A stretch of 64,000 nt of DNA, from contig CM019069.1 in assembly GCA_009667805.1 (NCBI GenBank), forward strand, positions 51,954,422 through 52,018,421, given 5' to 3'. Both the position numbers and the translations under genes were made by a program. The stretch's first letter is position 1; every line of letters starts with the position of its first letter. This document shows positions 32,316 through 43,345 of the stretch, piece by piece. Source of the stretch: Leptobrachium leishanense (Eukaryota > Chordata > Amphibia > Anura > Megophryidae). Below the pieces are notes generated by a model. It did no database searches. It was not told the origin of the DNA and saw only the letters and a program-made list of their open reading frames with translations.

Positions 32316-33108
32316 TGCGGTCTTGGCTTCCTCGTTGACTGTGGTCTCTCCTTCGCTCCTCACTGTCATTAACTTAAAAACTTTAGATTCATTTGCCCCT
32401 TTCGAACACAGGACTCTACTAAAATGCTCATCTGAGCTCTTATTATTTCCCGCTTGGACTACCGTAACCCTTTTCTCATTGACCTTAAATGATCTCAGAT
32501 TATCCCACTACAGTCTAATGAATGTCTCTGCCAGGCTCATCCACCTCACATGCTGTATCTCTTACACATCACCTTTTCGGGACGCTCTACACTGGCTGCT
32601 GTTTTCTGTTAGAATTCAATTAAAAACAGATCCTCATATACAAAGCTCACCCTAACTGTACCCCTGCCTATATCTCCTTATTTATTACCAGGTATATTCT
32701 TTCTCTGCTGTCATTATTATCATCACCCCATACACACACTCCCAACGCTCCCGCGCTGCCACTAATCTATGGTATTCCCTGTGTCCCTCGCAACATCCAG
32801 ATCTCACCGTAACCTCCAATCTTACAACAAGGTGTCTTTAAAAACGCATTACTTTAGAGAGGCCTATCAGTTCACTCCATCATACCTCACTGCACCTTTA
32901 CTGATCTCCCACACAGCCACCATGCACCCCATTACTTATCATACTTTGCCATCAACCCTCACCTCCGTGTGTCACCCCACTCCTCTTAGATTGTAAACCC
33001 ATTTGAGCAGAGTCATCTTTTCCTATCGTACTTTTTCAATCCTATATGTTAACTTTGTTTGTTTTGACCTACCCATTGGACAGCGCTGCGGAACATGTTT
33101 GTGCTCGA
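32316..33108 (+). pseudogene. L2-like LINE 3' fragment
   Basis: Broken plus-strand frames keep the usual end of L2/CR1-type ORF2: a DALHWLLFSVRIQLK segment (RDALHWLPV.. in relatives), then SLKTHYFREAYQ. A 3' tail follows with TCTTAGATTGTAAACCCATTTGAGCAG and GGACAGCGCTGCGGAACATG (given here in parts). The 5' part is missing. The fragment stops at a TTAA where a piggyBac-like element begins. Confidence 0.7.
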
Positions 33109-33112
33109 TTAA

Positions 33113-33758
33113 CCCCCTCACTACCGATAGAGATATCTCAGGCTTCAAAAAGGGCACCATCTGGTGCCCCGATATCAAGATAATTTTTTTTTGAGAAAGG
33201 ATTTTACCAGGAAGGATACATTGAGATTTCTCTCGTTTTCAAGTATGTCCTGGGTGGCGAGTATGTACCGTTAGGTGTCTTGCCCAAGGACACTTACTGG
33301 AGAGGTGCTCATCGGGATCGAACCCATGACTCCACAGGCTCTCAGTTACCTCTACTCCACCCAGCTGGTTCACCTATCTCGCTATGCTGATCTGCAGCCC
33401 AAAAGCAAATGAAATTTGTTTGCTGCAAACGAATTTCGATTGCTTTCGGGCTGCAGAAGGTGCCCCCAAAATTTTAACCCTGTGTCCCCAAAGAGCTAAA
33501 ACTGTAAAATCAACTGCTCAAAGCTCAGAAATATTGGGCTTTCAGCAGCCGATGCAGAGAGAAAAAGAAGAAAATAGACCAGCCGCTCAAACCTCTAACT
33601 CAATTTGACAGTAGATGGCGCCATCTCCTGGCCAAAAATAGGTTATTTACAGTAAGACATACAATGGTATAAGCTCAAATATTTCTCACGTTTTAGTTAA
33701 AAATTATTTTACAATGTTTTTTTTGGAAGAAAAAAAAAATCACTTGGTAGTCAAGAGG
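33113..33758. mobile_element. piggyBac-like non-autonomous element containing a SINE
   Basis: TTAA lies at 33109-33112 and 33759-33762. The ends are CCCCCTCACTACCGATAG and, in reverse, CCTCTTGACTACCAAGTG. A SINE occupies about 33190-33380. Related fragments are at 18797-18960 and 40960-41309, the latter ending in CTTGGTAGTGAAGGGATTAA. Confidence 0.75.
33190..33380 (-). mobile_element. tRNA-derived SINE, near full length
   Basis: On the minus strand, CAGCTGGGTGGAGTAGAGG (A-box-like) is followed by GGGTTCGATCCCGATG (B box), then a body with GGACATACTTGAAAACGAGA and a tail ATCCTTCCTGGTAAAATCC. This arrangement of internal RNA polymerase III boxes marks a tRNA-derived SINE. Another long copy is at 61595-61795. 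Confidence 0.8.
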
Positions 33759-34079
33759 TTAATAATTGTAAATGTATAGCTAGCTAACCTTGCTCAGTTT
33801 ATTCATGGCTCAGCGTCACCCTGATGATTCACAAAAATGTAGTCACCAATATCTCTAGTCACAAGAGAATACTAGTGTGTGCAACATTTTTATATAAGCG
33901 CTTTAGTGGATATCACACCTGTTCTAGTCTCTATCATTTTTCACTAAACCTGTCCCTGTAACCCAGCAAGAGGCCAGAATTTCATTAAACATCCCTGCTT
34001 TAGCACAGGTGAGTTATAAATCAATGGTTCGGTCGCTTTCATTCATACACCTGCATATTTGATTGCATGTCCCCTTCCT
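33759..34079. other. flank with half of a hAT-type MITE
   Basis: ACTAAACCTGTCCCTGTAAC...GAGGCCAGAATTT at about 33945-33985 resembles the left half of the MITE at 22863. No second end or duplication is visible. Confidence 0.35.
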
Positions 34080-35880
34080 GGACAAAAGAACGAGTTTGAA
34101 GAAAGCTGTTCTACAACCACATCTGATATTTACCTTTTCTTGGCCTTCGTTCACAATTTATAAACAAATATGCTTTTTTACATGATGCAATGCATTATGT
34201 TTCATGCAAATAACGCGGTCATTGTTCCACTGATTGGACGGCACTAAGTACATTACGCGCCCGATAATCGTATAAAAATATAATCCTTTTTGTTTCTAAA
34301 TAATAGGCTTAGCATTAAAGCATGAATAATTTAATGCAAAAGGAAAAAAAAAATGTATAAAAATATTAAAATAAAAAGGTTGCTGCAATAAATCAGCAAA
34401 TTTTCCAAACGGAAGGATGTATTTATGTTTTGTTTATGGAGACAATCGGAGGTCACACCACAGCTAATTTTTCATATTTCAAGTCTAATTACGTTTTACA
34501 ATAGATATGAAGGATTTCAGAGAAAAAAAAAATACCAGCAGCTCGGCTGCCGGTGAATGTGAAGTCACGTGGCAAGCTTTTGTATTCAGAGATAATAATT
34601 CAATGCCTTGGAGCCCGAAAGGATGTAGAAAAAGGTATCCCTAGAGGAGTCTTTGTTGCCAAGTGGATGCATACATTCCGCCATCCACACAGAAACATGT
34701 CCAGGATCACAGAGCTTTGTCTTTTGCCCCCAACCCCCCTTTGTCTGTACTAAGTAAAAGGTTGATTCATGTATTATTATTATTTTTTTACAAGGAGAGA
34801 ATGCAGAGAACATATTGCTACAATTAATATCTACATCGATTCTCTGGCAAAGCACCCGTTGATGATTCTTTTGAGTTTACGCAGAAAATGTATCCCTTTT
34901 ATTTTTTTACTAAATAATGATAGAACCCCCCCCCCCCCCGCACCAAAAAAAAAAGAAAAACACACCAAACGGTGCAGTATGGAGAACATGCAGCTGCCAC
35001 GTCAATGTAGAAGTCATATGTTAAATTCGGCTAATGCCTTTTATTTTATGAACGAGGTGTCTGCAGCCCTTGCGATATTAATAATGATTATTGTACTCAT
35101 AAACGTGAATCAAAATAAGAAAAAAAATAATAATTGAAGAAAAAATAAAAAAAACAACGTGATCACAGAGCCAGATAGGCTGCTGGGAATGTGACGTGCA
35201 GTAACTTCATTGCAAAATATTGCTTTAAATATCACATGTAACAAGAGGTTCCTAATTAACTCACTAGGCTTTGAACTATGCTGGAAATAAAAAAAGCCCC
35301 TGCAGCAAACAGCAGCCTATTTAACTGTAGAGGAAGGATGACTGCAGAACACACACAATCTCATGCACCACCTGATTAACCTTTCGCTGACTCCTGCCGG
35401 TCACGTGACTTCGAGCGATGCTTCTCCTTAGAATGATAGCTTTAGAAGAAGATGTTAAATTTAACCTCCACCGCAATGATAAATTGACAATAAAAAATTC
35501 AATGGCTTAGTAATTACCAATCACTTTGGACATCGGCAACATTTTTCAGTTCTGTCACCGCTCGTTGGCACAAAAGCCTCGGCTGAAAATTCTCTCGATC
35601 TTCCTTTTTTTAACTTTGTTTTCGTGATGCAGATTAAATCTGCCACCCTATTGCTGATTCATTTTCCTAATTTTTCATGTCTGATCCCTGCCCCAGCTGC
35701 ACCGGGCTGATAATTGCGCAGCCCAGCCCTGATGATTAACATCAGAAGAATTAATTATGCCTGTCGTTAAAAATCCAGGTTCCGCACGGTGATCAAGAAA
35801 AATTAAGTTTCCCCAGGCTTCTAAATCATTCCACCTTTGAGGGGAGTGATCGTGCGTAGACATCTGAGCTGCAGCGTGCG
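34080..35880. promoter_or_regulatory. repeat-free block, candidate conserved regulatory DNA
   Basis: This is the longest stretch without transposon signatures. It has many short motifs typical of developmental enhancers: an octamer-like CATGCAAAT at about 34204, an inverted CCAAT box (TGATTGG) at 34233, and TAAT/ATTA cores such as CCTAATTAACTC, AGTAATTACC, GATAATTGCG, GATTAACATC and GAATTAATTATGCC, most of them in 35250-35760. No open frame looks coding. The call rests on composition and motifs only. Confidence 0.3.
34928..34940. repeat. poly-C run next to poly-A
   Basis: About 13 consecutive C, followed within a few bases by an A run. Simple sequence. Confidence 0.85.
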
Positions 35881-36100
35881 CTCCTGCAGAGGTTTAAATG
35901 ATGTACCCTTTGTGTAGTCTGTGCGGTACCTCGCTGGTTGTTTTTACGCATTCGCAGTGTTTACAAAAAAAGAAGCGCCAGTCGTACTGCGGTCAATCTC
36001 ACCGCACAACATTCTGAAGGTGATACGTGAATAACCCATGAAAACAAATATTTCACTGAGATTTTTTGACAGCTGACGTAGCATCATTGCTGCACCTTAA

Positions 36101-36520
36101 GGATCGTGTCAGACGAGCGCACTGTTCACGTCCGTGTTGCTGCACATTTGTACGTCCGTTATAGCATATAATTATGACCAATGGAGCCCCACACACAAAG
36201 TACGTCCGCACTGAACTGCGGACACGTAACAGACACGGCAAACGGACACAGGTTAGGCAAGAACATAAATCCGTTAGAATGGACGCACAGAGTGCGCTGC
36301 GTCCGCAACGTCCGCGTAGCTTTGTGTGTGAGTGATGGAACGTAGTCAGACGGACTGCATTTATACGTCCAGCATTAATTTATTTCCCATCTACATCCGT
36401 CAAAAAAAACGTCAGTCACAAAAACAGACCGTGTGGCCAATACCTTGTCGTCAGTCAAAAAGTACGTCCGTTGTGCACAGACGCACAGTCCGCACACAAT
36501 GCGCTCGTCTAACCCTAGCC
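36101..36520 (+). mobile_element. GGCTAGGGTC Harbinger-type MITE, copy H5 (type B)
   Basis: Starts GGATCGTGTCAGACGAGCG (one decayed end) and ends GTCTAACCCTAGCC, with TAA before and TTA after. Shares CAAAGTACGTCCGCACTGAA with H2 and H6. Confidence 0.8.
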
Positions 36521-36633
36521 TTAGTGTTGATCTATTTTGGAGAAGGAAAGCACAGGAAGATGCTGACCTGCAGCATGAATAATTAATATGCAGCAGTAGA
36601 GGAAGCTTGTACGGGCAGGTCACCTGGGAATGA

Positions 36634-37051
36634 GGCTGGGGTCAGACGAACGCAGTGTTAACGTCTGTGTAGCCGAACTTTAGTACGTCCGTGGTAGCAG
36701 ATAATCATGACCAATGAAGGCCCACACACGAAGTACGGATGCACTGCGGACACGGCAAACAGACGCAGGTTAGCAAGAAGATCGAACCGCTAGGATGGAT
36801 GTGCAGAGTGCGCCACGTCCGCATAGCTTTGTGTGTGAGTGATGGAACATGGTCAGACGGACTGCATTTATACGTCCAGCATTTTTGACGGACAAAATGT
36901 TAATTTAATTTATTTTCCCTCCTACATCCGTCAAAAATAACATCAGTCACAAAAACGGACTGTGTGGCCACTACGGCGTCTTCCGTCAAAACGTGGGTCC
37001 GTACTGCATGGGTGCACAGTCCGGAGAAAACACGCTCGTCTGACCCTAGCC
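36634..37051 (+). mobile_element. GGCTAGGGTC Harbinger-type MITE, copy H6 (type B)
   Basis: GGCTGGGGTCAGACGAACGC to GTCTGACCCTAGCC, with TGA before and TTA after. Same orientation as H5, only 113 bp away. Confidence 0.8.
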
Positions 37052-37053
37052 TT

Positions 37054-37315
37054 AGGGTTGCCAGTTCAACTGTGCTTTCCTGGACACAATTTATTCATGC
37101 GGATGGGCAATGCATGAAAACTGCAACCCTGCAGCATGTAGAATTCATACACTGCAGGTAAATCAATAAGAAATCCCAGGTGGCCTGCCTTCATTTCCTT
37201 CCTACAACATATGCATTCTACATGTTCAAGGGCAGCAATTTTCCCTGTGCTTCCCTCTGTATGAAATAGCATATGTATCCAGGAGAGCATGGCTGATCTG
37301 ACAACCCTACTGGAA
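37054..37315 (+). mobile_element. GTTGCCAG-ended element, copy A
   Basis: Starts AGGGTTGCCAGTTCAACTGT and ends, in reverse, AGGGTTGTCAGATCAGCCAT. Interior GGACACAATTTATTCATG and CAACATATGCATTCTACATG are shared with copy B at 38948-39282 and with the split copy C. No superfamily assigned. Confidence 0.6.
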
Positions 37316-37401
37316 GTCCTCTGACTTATCTGCAGCACATGAGTTCTACATACTAGAGGGTTCCATTTTCCATGCACTGCCCATCAGCCTGAATAAACTG
37401 T

Positions 37402-38705
37402 CAGGGTTATGCAAAGAGAATTGAAAAGCCACCGCACGTTCGGTGACTTTTCGTTCTCTTCAATTCGGTTTGATTTGGCGATCCCATTTCGGCGACCCTG
37501 CGGTGTATTCAGCAAGCACCACAGGGTCCCTGAATTGCAGGGAAAGGTCGCCGCAAACCCGCCGAACACTCACTGCAAAACGAGGGCGAACGCACACGGA
37601 AACCCGCAAAAACATCTGGATTAACCTGCCGAAAACGCTGGAGAAACCCAAGCAGGAGCAGATCAGATGCAGCGCAGCCGCCAGAAAAAGCCGACACCGC
37701 AGACGAATGGAGTGAATAAATTAAAAAAACAGTTTGCTTGAATGTTTGAAAAGTGAAACGCTGTTTGCAAAGAAACTACTGAGCGAAAATGTCTGAAATT
37801 TACATATAAAATCCAATGAATGATAATAAAAAGGGCTGTTACAGAAAAACTAAAGTTAAAAAAAAAATAGATTTTTAAAAATAAAAAAAATCCCGAAAAA
37901 TGCTTAAAATATCCAAAAAAAAATCTATAAATGAAGAGACTCTTTACTGCAGAATATTATAATCAATGGTTTATTAGATATTGGATTAAAACGGGAATAT
38001 TTTTAAAGAAGCCTATGGGATTCGCCTGAATAAACCTGCCAATTAGGCTAGGGTCAGACGAATGCAGTGTGAACGCAGGTGCAGCCGCACTTTATCACGG
38101 CCGTAGTAGCAGCAGATGGCCAATGACGGGCAATATACGAAGTACGGCCGCACAAAAGTGCGGCTGCGCAACGCAAGCGGCAAACAAACGCATTTTTTCT
38201 AGAACGTGATACCGCTAGTACTGACGTACAGAGTGCGCTGCGTCCGCTAGCAACATGTGTGCGTGATTAGGAGACGTCAGACCCTGCTAATGTCCAGCCA
38301 ACATAACTTCCAGACGCAAAAAGGGTTTTATTGATGATCCGTACAAAATCACGGACGCAATGCGCATCGTATGACCGCTATCGCATATTCCGTGAAAAAA
38401 TACGTCCATTCGTTCGAACGCACTTTTTCACGGACTACGTGAAAAATGCGTTCGTCTGACCCTAGCCTTAAACCACCAAATGACAGGGCATTTCGGCAAC
38501 TTTTCACTGCTGGTTTGTGTTCTCTGAATAGCCAAAGCAGTGCTTTTTCTTGGTTTTTTTTCACTGCGCTCGAACAGGCACCGAACAGGCACCGAACAGG
38601 CTCCGTATGTGCAGGCAATTCGCCAGGATTTGGCGAATTGCCTGATCTCTAAGTAGCCGAATGGCCGAGAAAGGTAAGCCATTCGGATCGCTTTGAATAA
38701 CCCTG
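37402..38705 (+). mobile_element. CAGGGTTAT-family element, copy 2, interrupted by H7
   Basis: CAGGGTTATGCAAAGAGAAT at the left end and, in reverse, CAGGGTTATTCAAAGCGATC at the right. The left part has the GTCACCGCACGTTCGGTGAC hairpin (37426-37447 region) and a GC-rich segment shared with copies 1 and 3. H7 is inserted at 38046-38467. Without it the element is about 0.88 kb, like the other copies. Confidence 0.75.
38046..38467 (+). mobile_element. GGCTAGGGTC Harbinger-type MITE, copy H7 (type A)
   Basis: GGCTAGGGTCAGACGAATGC to GTCTGACCCTAGCC, flanked by TTA on both sides (38043-38045 and 38468-38470). It sits inside another non-autonomous element, so it is the younger of the two. Confidence 0.9.
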
Positions 38706-38741
38706 TATGTGTCCAGAAAAACAAAGGTCGAACTGGCAACA

Positions 38742-38947
38742 CAATATACAACCCATGCATGAAAATTACTGTCTCGTTTATTTGTTTAGGATTTAGAATT
38801 TTTTTTATTTTTTATTTTCTTGGTACCATGTTAGCCAGTTCATTAAATGAAAAATAAAAAGTCCCTTAAGTGATACATTTATTGACTAACAAATTCTTTG
38901 ATTTTTATTGACACCAGGGAATTCTCTGGGAACAGTGCCACACTCCT
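38742..38947. other. unassigned DNA
   Basis: Short AT-rich spacer with no recognised feature. Confidence 0.45.
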
Positions 38948-39282
38948 CAGTAGAGTTGCCAGATCGGCCATGTTTTTCTGGACATAGAATTTATTCATGG
39001 TGATGGCCAGTGCATGAAAAACACAACTGCTCACCAGCACATACTGGAAAACTAGAGAAGTCTTGATGTATCCTTCCTGGTAAAATACTTCACAAATAAA
39101 TAAATGTATAACTCATACAGTGCAGGTAAGTACCAAATATAAACCACATGTGTCCTGCCTTGATTTTCTTCCTGCAGCATATCAATTATACATGTTGCAG
39201 GGCAGCACTTTTCCATGTGCTCCCCTCTGCATTAAATGGTAATATGTGTCCAGGAAAATATAGTCGATCTGGCAACTCTAGC
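38948..39282 (+). mobile_element. GTTGCCAG-ended element, copy B with SINE fragment
   Basis: Starts GTTGCCAGATCGGCCATGTT and ends AGTCGATCTGGCAACTC. A 3' SINE piece (GTATCCTTCCTGGTAAAATA, about 39045-39112) is inserted in it. Confidence 0.6.
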
Positions 39283-39376
39283 TCAGCAGTCTGCTTTCCG
39301 CAGTAAAACAAGCTGGAAGTGTGAACAAGGTTTCAAGTCGAAAAGGTTTTAAAAGGGACACACACACACACACTAA

Positions 39377-39803
39377 GGCTAGGGTCAGACGAACGCAGTT
39401 TTAACGTGCGTTTAGCCGCACGAAATCACGGCCGTGCTAGCAGCAAATGACGTCCAATGCCGGGCAGCATACGACGAACGGCCGCACAAACGTTCGTCCG
39501 TGCAACGCAAGTGGCAAACGAACGCATTTTTTAGAGAACGTCAAACCGCTACTACTGACGTACAGCGTGCGCTGCGTCCGCATAGCGGCGTGTTTGCGTG
39601 ATTGGGAGACGTCAGACGCTGCTCATGTCCGGCCTACATAACGTCCAGACGCAAAACGTGTTTTATTGATGATCCGTACAAAATCACGGACGAAAATGCG
39701 CATCGTATGACCGCTATCGCGTATTCCGTGAAAAAATACGTCCATTCGTTCGAACGCACTTTTTCACAGACAACGTGAAAAATGCGTTAGTCTGACCCTA
39801 GCC
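39377..39803 (+). mobile_element. GGCTAGGGTC Harbinger-type MITE, copy H8 (type A)
   Basis: Flanked by TAA on both sides (39374-39376 and 39804-39806). Ends and interior match H7 closely, and the CpG content is still high. Open frames within are shared with the reverse of H4, which only reflects common descent. Confidence 0.9.
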
Positions 39804-40038
39804 TAAAATCAAAGGAATTTCAATAGCAGACAGGCACTGTGAGAATAAAACCTGCAAATAACCTAATTCCACCCTTTGCTCATATAAATAGATAGGTGCA
39901 AATCTTTCATAAGACCATTTGGGGTTCAAAAACACCAAGGAGAGACCTCATGGCCATTGTGAAGCTGGTGGGAGCAGATCATCTCTTGGCTCTCCTCCCC
40001 AGGGTTATGGGTCCAGGGGAAAAACAAAACAAATAATT

Positions 40039-40166
40039 AGTGCTCAAACTCGGCCCTCCTGATATGTTGAAACTACAACCCCCAAGAAAATCAGCCACTC
40101 GTAAGGTCGACAAAGCCTTTAAAGGAAATGCGGTTCTAAAATAGGAAGGCCAAGGCTGAGCACCCT
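40039..40166. mobile_element. decayed hAT-type MITE
   Basis: AGTGCTCAAACTCGGCCCTC and the reverse of the other end, GGGTGCTCAGCCTTGGCCTT, pair as inverted ends around a GAAACTACAACCC / GCGGTTCTAAAATA stem. It lies 10 bp before the next MITE. No clear duplication. Confidence 0.55.
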
Positions 40167-40176
40167 TGGACTAGGT

Positions 40177-40309
40177 CAGGGGTCAGCAACCTTGGCCTGA
40201 TGTTTTGGGAACTACATCTCCCATGATGCTCAGTCACCCATTAGGCTGACTAAGCCACATGGGAAATGTAGTTCCCAAAACATCAGGGAGCCAAGGTTGC
40301 TGACCCCTG
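40177..40309. mobile_element. 133-bp hAT-type MITE with perfect 8-bp duplication
   Basis: CAGGGGTCAGCAACCTTGGC at both ends in inverted orientation, flanked by GACTAGGT (40169-40176 and 40310-40317). Almost the whole element is a near-perfect palindrome. Confidence 0.95.
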
Positions 40310-41309
40310 GACTAGGTGATAGGTGTAAAATAGAGGAAGTTATTCACTAACCTCCAAAATTGCCACCGAAATGCACCGAACAGTGAATTTCACCATAGGT
40401 GCAATTTCGGGGAAATTTGTCTATTCACAAAGTTGTCAGTTAGCCAGATAAGGTGCAGCACCAAACTTGTCCCCCTGGAAACTATTGATTTGTCTATTCA
40501 CAGAATGCTGAATTACACCACAAATTTGGCAAAATGCCCTGATTTTCAGTGTCTCAATTTGCCAGGTTTATACCGGTGAATCCAATAGGTTTCGATGTAA
40601 TAAATGTAATATCTTTTAAACAAATCTTAAAGACCATTTATTATTTCTATTTTTTGCAAAAACCTTTTTTATTTTTTAAAAGACCCTTTTGTATTTTTTT
40701 TAAAAGTCTTTATTTTTTAATAGACCGGTTTATTATTTATTAAAAGGACCTTTTTTTTATTATTTCAACACATTTTTAATACATTTTTTTGGTTTAAGCT
40801 CCTATTAGGAGACTAGGAGACCTACTTTTTTTTGTTACTTTGGTGGAATTCAGTGAGGCTAATTTGGGGCAATTGCAAAGCAGCGAAATTTATTCAATTT
40901 CACTATGTAAATAGATCCATTAATTAGTGTGTTTTTATTAATTATAATATTTTTTTTAAAAAATATTTGGGAATATTCCCAATGTATTCCTTACTGTGAT
41001 AACTAATTTGGTAGGCAGATATACAGGCCAAAAGGAGTTACTGAAGTTACAGCTGCAGCTCTTGGTTAACTGCATCGGCTGCTGAAAGTCCAATAAGGAC
41101 ATTCAATTAGCCGATTTTACACAGCTTTATCTCTTTGAGCATTATATCCACTTGGCCAAAACTTTGGAGGCACCTTATGCAGCCCAAAAGCAAATGAAAT
41201 TCATTTGCAGGAAATAAATGTAATTTGCTACAGATCGAGATAGCTCGATATCGGGCACCTGATGGTGCCTTTGAAGACCTGAGTTATCTCGATCTTGGTA
41301 GTGAAGGGA
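40310..41309. mobile_element. remnants of a CACCGAA-type element and a piggyBac-like element
   Basis: 40334-40560 has TTATTCACTAAC, ACCGAAATGCACCGAACAG and TGCAATTTCGG words related to the CAGGGTTAT family. A long AT-rich middle follows. 40960-41309 matches the 33113-type element in reverse and ends at GAAGGGATTAA (TTAA 41309-41312). The left ends are lost. Confidence 0.45.
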
Positions 41310-41806
41310 TTAACCCTGTTGAATTGCAAGTCAGGTCATTTTGCTGAAATTTGGTGTTCTGTAAATAGACAAATCGATAGTTTCCAATGGGGTAATTTCA
41401 GAGGTGCACATGGTCGTTCGGTGCCCATCTTACCCCTCCACTGGCCAGGCCCGGGATCGGTCTGTGCCTCTTTTCTTTCCTCTGCCCTCTGTACCTCTTT
41501 CTTTCTTTCTTTCTTGCCTCTTTCTTTCACCTATTCTTTCATGTGCCTCTTTTTTCTATCATGTGCCTCTTTTTTTCTTTCATGTGCCTCTTTTTTTTTT
41601 CATTTGCTTCTTTTTTCTTTCTTTCTTCAGTGCCTCATCTTTATTTATCTCTTTCTTTCGTGCCCTTTCTTTCTTTCGTTCCTTTCTTTCTTCTGTGCCT
41701 TTCTTTCGTCTGCCTCTTTTTCTCATGTCATCCACATGTCATCTGGTGGCGCCTGCGTGTCACCATAAGATGCCCACCTTCTGCACCGCTAGCGAGGGTC
41801 CACGAG
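41310..41806. repeat. CTTT-rich polypyrimidine tract and flanks
   Basis: From about 41475 to 41730 the plus strand is almost all C and T, with repeated TTTCTTTC and a recurring CATGTGCCTCTTTTT unit. Long frames across it encode Phe/Leu/Ser runs and are not genes. 41310-41400 carries more of the CAGGGTTAT-family remnant. Confidence 0.75.
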
Positions 41807-42135
41807 CAGTAGTGTATTTAGGTTTTGTGCTGCCCTAGGCCTGACTAAACTCGTGCACCCCCTAATTTAAATTTGACGCACCCCTTCCTGTCAAGGGCAC
41901 ACCTCTTTGTGGTTAATCCCCACCCTTCCTCTTTAAGCTCCACCTTTTCCTCTTTAGAACTCCGCCTTTTCCTCTCTTGATATTAAAAGTGGATACCAAG
42001 TGCCTACTTGTATATTTTGTATACCATTTCAAATGTATCTATTGAGATAAATAAAATTATGAAATGTTTAAATTCAAGCATTTTTACAAAGAACAGCCAC
42101 GCATGTCAAGTATACTGGATCACAGCCGCTCTAAT

Positions 42136-42560
42136 TGGTTGAACAATAAAATCCACAGAAACTTGCACTGCATATGAGCGTATCACAGAGCTGCACAGCA
42201 ATAAAACCCACAGAAATGGGCACTGTGTATGAGCATATCAGAGCTGCACAGCAATAAAACCCACAGAAATGTGCAGTGTGTATGAGCATATCACAGAACT
42301 GCACAGCAATAAAACTCACAGTAATGTGCAGTGTGTATGAGCGTATCCCAGAGCTCCAGGGCAATAAAACTCACAGTAATATGCAGTGTGTATCACAGAA
42401 TCCACAGCAATAAAACTCACAGCAATGCAATGTGTGGTGTGTGTCAGCGTATCAGAATCCACAGCAATAAAACTCCCAGCAATGCAATGTGCGGTGTGTA
42501 TGAGTGCATCAGAATTCACAGCAATAAAACTCCCAGCAAACCGAGTGTATATGAGCACAC
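42136..42560. repeat. eight-unit tandem array, about 55 bp per unit
   Basis: GCAATAAAACTCACAG or a variant recurs at about 42142, 42198, 42251, 42306, 42361, 42407, 42464 and 42521, with TGTGTATGAGC between. Reverse-strand frames with repeated Phe-Cys-Gly-Phe-Tyr-Cys reflect the repeat, not a protein. Confidence 0.9.
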
Positions 42561-42754
42561 AGCAATTATGCTGTGGAGCCATCTTGTCAGCAGTGGGGTG
42601 CCACTGTCAGAGGGTGCACTGTAGCTTTGATTCCCTTCCCGGTGGGTGTTCAGTCCAGAATATAGTCTGTGTTAACGAAAGGGCGGGCAGCTGCGCGCGT
42701 GCGTTTCACGTGGTTCAGCCAGTCATGTGGTACTGAGACTCAGAGAAATGGCAG

Positions 42755-43245
42755 TGAAATGCCCTGATGTTCGGTGGTTTCAATCAGCAGGTTTATTCAG
42801 GCGAACCCCATAGGTTTCAATGTTAAAAATATTCCCGTTTTTATGCAATATCTAATAAATCATTTATTATTTTAATCTGCAGTAAAAAGTCTTTACTTAT
42901 TGATTTTTTTTTAGTACCTTTTAGTCATTTTTCAGATTTTTTGGGCAAAATTCCCCCCCTTTTTTTTAATAGCAGTTTTTCTTTTTTCTGCAACAGAACT
43001 TTTTATTATCAATCATAGGATCTTATATGTAAATTCCAGACATTTTCGTTCAGTAGTTCTTTTGAAAACAGCAGGCCACGGGTTTGCGGTGGCAACATTC
43101 AGCGGCCGACTCCATGCACTTTGGGGACCCTGCGGTGAATGGTGAATTCACTGCAGGGTGGGGAAATTTTATTCTCCTAAGTGCAGGGAACTACAGAACA
43201 CCAAAAAGTTGGCGTCATTTCGGTGCTCTGTGAGTAACCCATTTA
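42755..43245. mobile_element. diverged CAGGGTTAT-family element inside the hAT element
   Basis: Shares AGGTTTATTCAGGCGAACCC, ATAGGTTTCAATGTTAAAAA and TCTGCAGTAAAAAGTCTT with copies 1-4, and ends with GTGCTCTGTGAGTAACCC. The left end is incomplete. Confidence 0.6.
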
Positions 43246-43297
43246 GTGGTGAGGTTTTTTGCTGCCCCCTGGAAAGTGAAATTGAAAGTGTAAATTA

Positions 43298-43345
43298 GTG
43301 AAATCTCAATGTATCCTTCCTGGTAAAATACTTTGCAAAAGTAAA
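43298..43345 (+). mobile_element. SINE 3' fragment
   Basis: AATCTCAATGTATCCTTCCT followed by GGTAAAATACTTTGCAAAAG and a poly-A tail, matching the 3' end of the SINE copies at 33190 and 61595. Confidence 0.7.

Larger units (their letters stand above)
37316..38741 (-). mobile_element. GTTGCCAG-ended element, copy C, split by a larger insertion
   Basis: CTGCAGCACATGAGTTCTAC...CCTGAATAAACTGT at 37336-37401 continues as TATGTGTCCAGAAAAACAAA...CTGGCAAC at 38706-38738. These are the two parts of a reversed copy interrupted by the CAGGGTTAT-family element at 37402-38705, which itself contains H7. Three insertion layers can be read here. Confidence 0.5.

Noticed and set aside
39447..39641. Peptide shared between 39447-39641 and the reverse of the copy at 23285-23711
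   Set aside because: The sharing is explained by both being copies of the same non-coding MITE; the frame is not kept in the other copies.
41295..41768. 157-codon Phe/Leu-rich frame resembling a membrane protein
   Set aside because: Produced by a CTTT polypyrimidine tract; all three frames are open there.
42131..42582. Cys-rich repeated peptide on the minus strand
   Set aside because: Follows the 55-bp tandem DNA repeat; unit lengths vary and break the frame.
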